This document shows, in pieces, positions 61,267 to 64,000 of a stretch of DNA of 64,000 nt (its first letter is position 1; the number at the start of each line of letters is the position of its first letter). The translations under genes and the position numbers were made by a program. This stretch comes from Rheinheimera pacifica. GTDB taxonomy: Bacteria > Pseudomonadota > Gammaproteobacteria > Enterobacterales > Alteromonadaceae. A model generated the notes under the pieces. The model searched no databases, was not told the origin of the DNA, and saw only the letters and a program-made list of their open reading frames with translations. Location: positions 62,001 to 126,000 of the forward strand of contig NZ_JANUEM010000009.1 of the NCBI RefSeq assembly GCF_024809855.1, written 5' to 3'.

Positions 61267-63648
61267 CTATCTGTTTTCCAGCCGGTTGTAGTCCAGCCAG
61301 CCGCTGTCTACCGGATGCTGGTGCATAAACAGTTGGTTCACCTTATCACTAAAGGCCCAAAAATCGGCAGCGGTGCGCCGCACGCCAAAGTTATCCATCA
61401 ATTTGGCGTAATCCTGCTCGCTGTTTACCTGCTCTGCCTGTGCTACCAGTTTGGCTAAATCGGCTTCTTTTACCCGCCAGAACGCATTCGGGTAACTGCC
61501 CAGCAGGCCGTATACTAAGGTCATATTATCCTGCGCCGGGTTACGGTTTTGCTCTTCGGCAAACAGGCTGTTTACGTTGTAATGCGCGCTGTTACGGATC
61601 AAGGTAAACAGCTCAGGTGTAGAGCCATTTTCCGGTTCGAGCATGATCATGGTTAATTCGGGCAAAATGGCTGCGCCGTGGCCACTGATTTTACCCAGTT
61701 GTGCCAGCAAGGCCCGGCTGTTGGCTGCCAGCTTGCTGTTAAGTGGCTGATAACGTTGCGGTTGTACCTTGGCTAAATGCTGTTGCAATAATTGGTATAG
61801 CTCCGCTTTAGGGTTGTCGGTGCTGTAGCTGATGCCGCTTGGCTGGTGGAAAGGATTGATATCACCTTCAATAAATGTAGTCAGCTCAGTGCCGGATTTC
61901 TGATACCAGTCCTTAAATTCATGCCGCCGTGTATCGGGTGGCAGCAGGGCGAGAAAGTTAGACTCGCCCTCCATGCGCAAAAAGTCCATATACAGCCGTG
62001 TCATTAACTGATGGCCATAATTACCGTATACGTCAAAACCGGCCACCAGCAGATAGTGAATACGCTCCAGCAGGGCGTAATCTATTACCCAGGCGGTTTT
62101 CGGTGCCTGGCCCTGCAGGCCTTTTACTACGGTAGCGTTATCAAAGTGGCGGAATACAGTCAGGCTGGCATTATGGTTACTACCATCGCCATCCCAGATA
62201 CCGCTGGTAGTCAGGTGCTTGCCATCTTTAAAAGCGCTGTTTAGAAAATCGCTGCGGGCGCGTAAGTAATTACCCTGACGCTTGGCAAATGCCACCCAGC
62301 TTAGCGCTGCGGCGGTGCTTTCTTTTTCGGCCGGTAAACGCAAATTATCCTGCTGTGACAGATAAAACGCTTCAACTTCAGCCGCACTGGCCATTTCAGG
62401 TGTTACAAAATATACCCAAAAGTGGTCGTTAATAACATTTAACGCTACCTGGCCACGGCATACCGGGCCTTTGATATAGCCCATAATGGTGTTTTCTGCC
62501 CGCTCCAGCATAAAACGGTAGCGTGCATTAACCGGCAACTGCACAAAAGCAGTAAGCGGGTTGGCGGCTACCTCTGGCTGGTAACCCGGTAATTCACTCA
62601 CCTGATAGTCGGCGTCAACAAACCATTGCTGCCATTTGGCCAGTAAATCAGCGTTAATGTCATAAGGCTGATGGGTTTTGTTCACAATAGTAGCGTGAAC
62701 CGGTTGCAGCCGGTAATACACCCGGCTTACGCCCGGATCATCAAAAGGCCGGCGGCTGGCGATAACATCAACCGGCTTGCCGGGCGGGGTTTTTGAGCGC
62801 ACCAGGTTATAGAACTGTGGAGTATGCTCTGCTGCATGCAATGCACTGAAATACAACTGCGAGGTAAATAAATGCTCGTAAATATAACGGGCACTAAGTT
62901 GCATCTTCAGGTTGTCGGCGTTAAGCCATTGCTCCAGCCTGGCTACTTCGGCCAGTTCGGCGTCTGGCAGAGTGCTGGCCTGCGGCATAGCGGCGCCGTG
63001 TTTTAGCCAGTCAAGTAAAGCATTGTGTTCTGCCGTGCTTAAACCCGGCAAGCCGTAGGGCATACCGGCATAAGGCTGGTTTTGGGCGTAGTGATCAAAT
63101 TCTTCAATAGTGGGGCAGCTTTGGTTGCGATCTAGGCTGAAATCAAAGGGTTTGGGTAATATGTCACCCGGCGGCAGCGGGTATTGTTGTTTTAATAACA
63201 ACGTGCGTGCCAATACCGAGGCCTGTGTATTGGCCTGCTGGCTTTGTTGGCGCTCATTCAGCACCGGAAAAAAGCCACGCTCACGCCAGGCATCGCTGCC
63301 AAAAGCGTCGGTAAATAAACGGTTTGGCGTGGCAGCCAGCAGCCGTGCGCCATCATACACTTTTTCTTTGTGCGCGCCGCGCTCTATGCCATCAGCGGAA
63401 GCCATATTCAACTGGCAGGGTGAGTCATAACAGGCATGACACACTACACAGCGCGCCTCAATAACCGGCTTAACATGCTTGTTGTAATGATCACTGAGCA
63501 GATCGTCACCGGCAGGTGCTGCGCGGTTAGTGACTGCAGCCTTACCATATTGTGCATCTAATTCCCGGCTGGCCAGGGCGGCACAGCCAACACAAACGAG
63601 AACTAAAATAATAACTAGGGTTTTGCGTGATTTGGCTGTTAAATGCAT
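61267..63648 (-). CDS. cti: Fatty acid cis/trans isomerase Cti
   Basis: A 793-residue periplasmic, heme-containing isomerase that turns cis- into trans-unsaturated membrane fatty acids under solvent or heat stress. A hydrophobic N-terminus is followed by the heme c motif CVVCH (residues 67-71), and the long FA_synthesis/CTI domain includes DIINASRRPFDDP-like PVDVIASRRPFDDPGVSRVYYRL. The start at 63648 is set by GGAGA; the open frame extends 72 codons upstream into the recC leader without similarity. It is divergent from recC. Confidence 0.92.
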   Translation of the reverse strand: MHLTAKSRKTLVIILVLVCVGCAALASRELDAQYGKAAVTNRAAPAGDDLLSDHYNKHVKPVIEARCVVCHACYDSPCQLNMASADGIERGAHKEKVYDGARLLAATPNRLFTDAFGSDAWRERGFFPVLNERQQSQQANTQASVLARTLLLKQQYPLPPGDILPKPFDFSLDRNQSCPTIEEFDHYAQNQPYAGMPYGLPGLSTAEHNALLDWLKHGAAMPQASTLPDAELAEVARLEQWLNADNLKMQLSARYIYEHLFTSQLYFSALHAAEHTPQFYNLVRSKTPPGKPVDVIASRRPFDDPGVSRVYYRLQPVHATIVNKTHQPYDINADLLAKWQQWFVDADYQVSELPGYQPEVAANPLTAFVQLPVNARYRFMLERAENTIMGYIKGPVCRGQVALNVINDHFWVYFVTPEMASAAEVEAFYLSQQDNLRLPAEKESTAAALSWVAFAKRQGNYLRARSDFLNSAFKDGKHLTTSGIWDGDGSNHNASLTVFRHFDNATVVKGLQGQAPKTAWVIDYALLERIHYLLVAGFDVYGNYGHQLMTRLYMDFLRMEGESNFLALLPPDTRRHEFKDWYQKSGTELTTFIEGDINPFHQPSGISYSTDNPKAELYQLLQQHLAKVQPQRYQPLNSKLAANSRALLAQLGKISGHGAAILPELTMIMLEPENGSTPELFTLIRNSAHYNVNSLFAEEQNRNPAQDNMTLVYGLLGSYPNAFWRVKEADLAKLVAQAEQVNSEQDYAKLMDNFGVRRTAADFWAFSDKVNQLFMHQHPVDSGWLDYNRLENR

Positions 63649-63834
63649 GTTGTCTCCGCAGGGCCGCACTATTTGGCGGGTATCATCGGCCAATACTAAT
63701 GCCAGATGCAGGCGGATGCAAAATTTGCAGGCTTCGGATAGCAGGCCATCGATAGATTGCCGCGATAACGCTACATTCTCAAAACCGGGCCGCTGTGCTA
63801 ATCTGCCAGCATATTGTTTTAGCAGAGAAAGTGC

Positions 63835-64000
63835 ATGCCAGAGCCTGGTTTTGTTGTGATCCACGCCAATCAGCTGGAAACACTGCGCGAGTTATTGGTG
63901 CAGTGGTTAAGCGCACATCCGGTGCCGGTGCTGGGCACAGAAGAAATTCTGGTACAAAGTAACGGTATAGCGCAGTGGCTGAAAATGGCGCTGGCTGAAA
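63835..64000 (+). CDS. recC: Exonuclease V gamma subunit RecC, 5' part
   Basis: The first 55 codons of recC, cut by the window end. The visible N-terminus GFVVIHANQLETLRELLVQWL, followed by EEILVQSNGIAQWLKMALAE, matches the RecC start, in which the Q-S-x-G-x-x-x-W-L segment is the family hallmark. RecC is part of the RecBCD nuclease-helicase that repairs double-strand breaks and degrades foreign DNA. It is divergent from the cis/trans isomerase gene, 186 bp away. Confidence 0.85.
   Translation, partial: MPEPGFVVIHANQLETLRELLVQWLSAHPVPVLGTEEILVQSNGIAQWLKMALAE

Noticed and set aside
63649-63864. N-terminal extension of the cis/trans isomerase
   Set aside because: It would overlap the start of recC, has no family similarity, and a good ribosome site with signal-like helix exists at 63648.
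1-64000. CRISPR arrays, tRNA or rRNA genes
   Set aside because: No regularly spaced repeats and no tRNA or rRNA sequence were recognised on either strand.

Overview
The window is gammaproteobacterial chromosome. Gene content (gmk-rpoZ-spoT, recG, recC, a fatty acid cis/trans isomerase, many TonB and lipoprotein exports) and moderate GC suggest a Rheinheimera/Alishewanella-like member of the Alteromonadales-Chromatiaceae group. The genus is inference from protein character only; no rRNA is present.

Layout. (1) 1-6121: the end of a polysaccharide-degradation operon on the + strand (two GH3 beta-glucosidases and an SGNH carbohydrate esterase). (2) 6150-9240: an AT-richer accessory island with a small membrane protein, a TIR-domain protein and a Fic AMP-transferase-type protein. 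The TIR and Fic genes are each bordered by an inverted heptamer (GTTATGC/GCATAAC) like integron cassettes. (3) 9251-16504: a minus-strand operon of TonB-dependent receptor, SapC, JmjC-like cupin, tryptophan-halogenase-like flavoprotein and DUF6445 protein. It converges on operon 1 and probably belongs to the same glycan-utilisation locus. (4) 16962-33342: a sulfur island. It holds cysA-cysP-cysU-cysW, metR, an SLC13 permease, chrA, a 2OG-Fe(II) dioxygenase, a gamma-lyase-type PLP enzyme, a flavoprotein, a candidate small RNA, DUF1993, an FMN reductase, yezD, and a second sbp-cysT-cysW set without its own ATPase. (5) 33352-35754: a porin gene broken by one in-frame TGA, a 270 bp MITE inserted 7 bp past its stop, and a YcsI/DUF1445 protein.

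(6) 35859-43070: housekeeping block recG, family-3 solute-binding protein, ridA, spoT, rpoZ, gmk and a DUF4442 hotdog protein, all on the minus strand. (7) 43248-51337: a sensor diguanylate cyclase, pepD, a decayed stretch (a YoeB toxin remnant, and a truncated DMT transporter and LysR regulator joined at a deletion scar), a PEP mutase/isocitrate lyase family protein, a DUF1496-like protein and an M14 deacylase-like enzyme. (8) 51534-60189: a MarR-HlyD-DUF2955 efflux operon with twin operators, two exported alpha/beta hydrolases divergent from an AraC regulator, an AHSA1 protein, a VapBC-type toxin-antitoxin pair, a LysE exporter, a DUF502 protein and an Rrf2 regulator. (9) 60342-64000: a GliT/TrxB-like oxidoreductase divergent from the Rrf2 gene, the cis/trans fatty acid isomerase, and the start of recC.

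Functional reading: the GH3 and esterase enzymes would release sugars from beta-glucans or acetylated hemicellulose, and the convergent TonB receptor would import oligosaccharides. The sulfur island couples thiosulfate/sulfate uptake with MetR control and thiol metabolism. The least understood parts are the TonB/SapC/halogenase/DUF6445 operon and the cassette-like TIR/Fic island.
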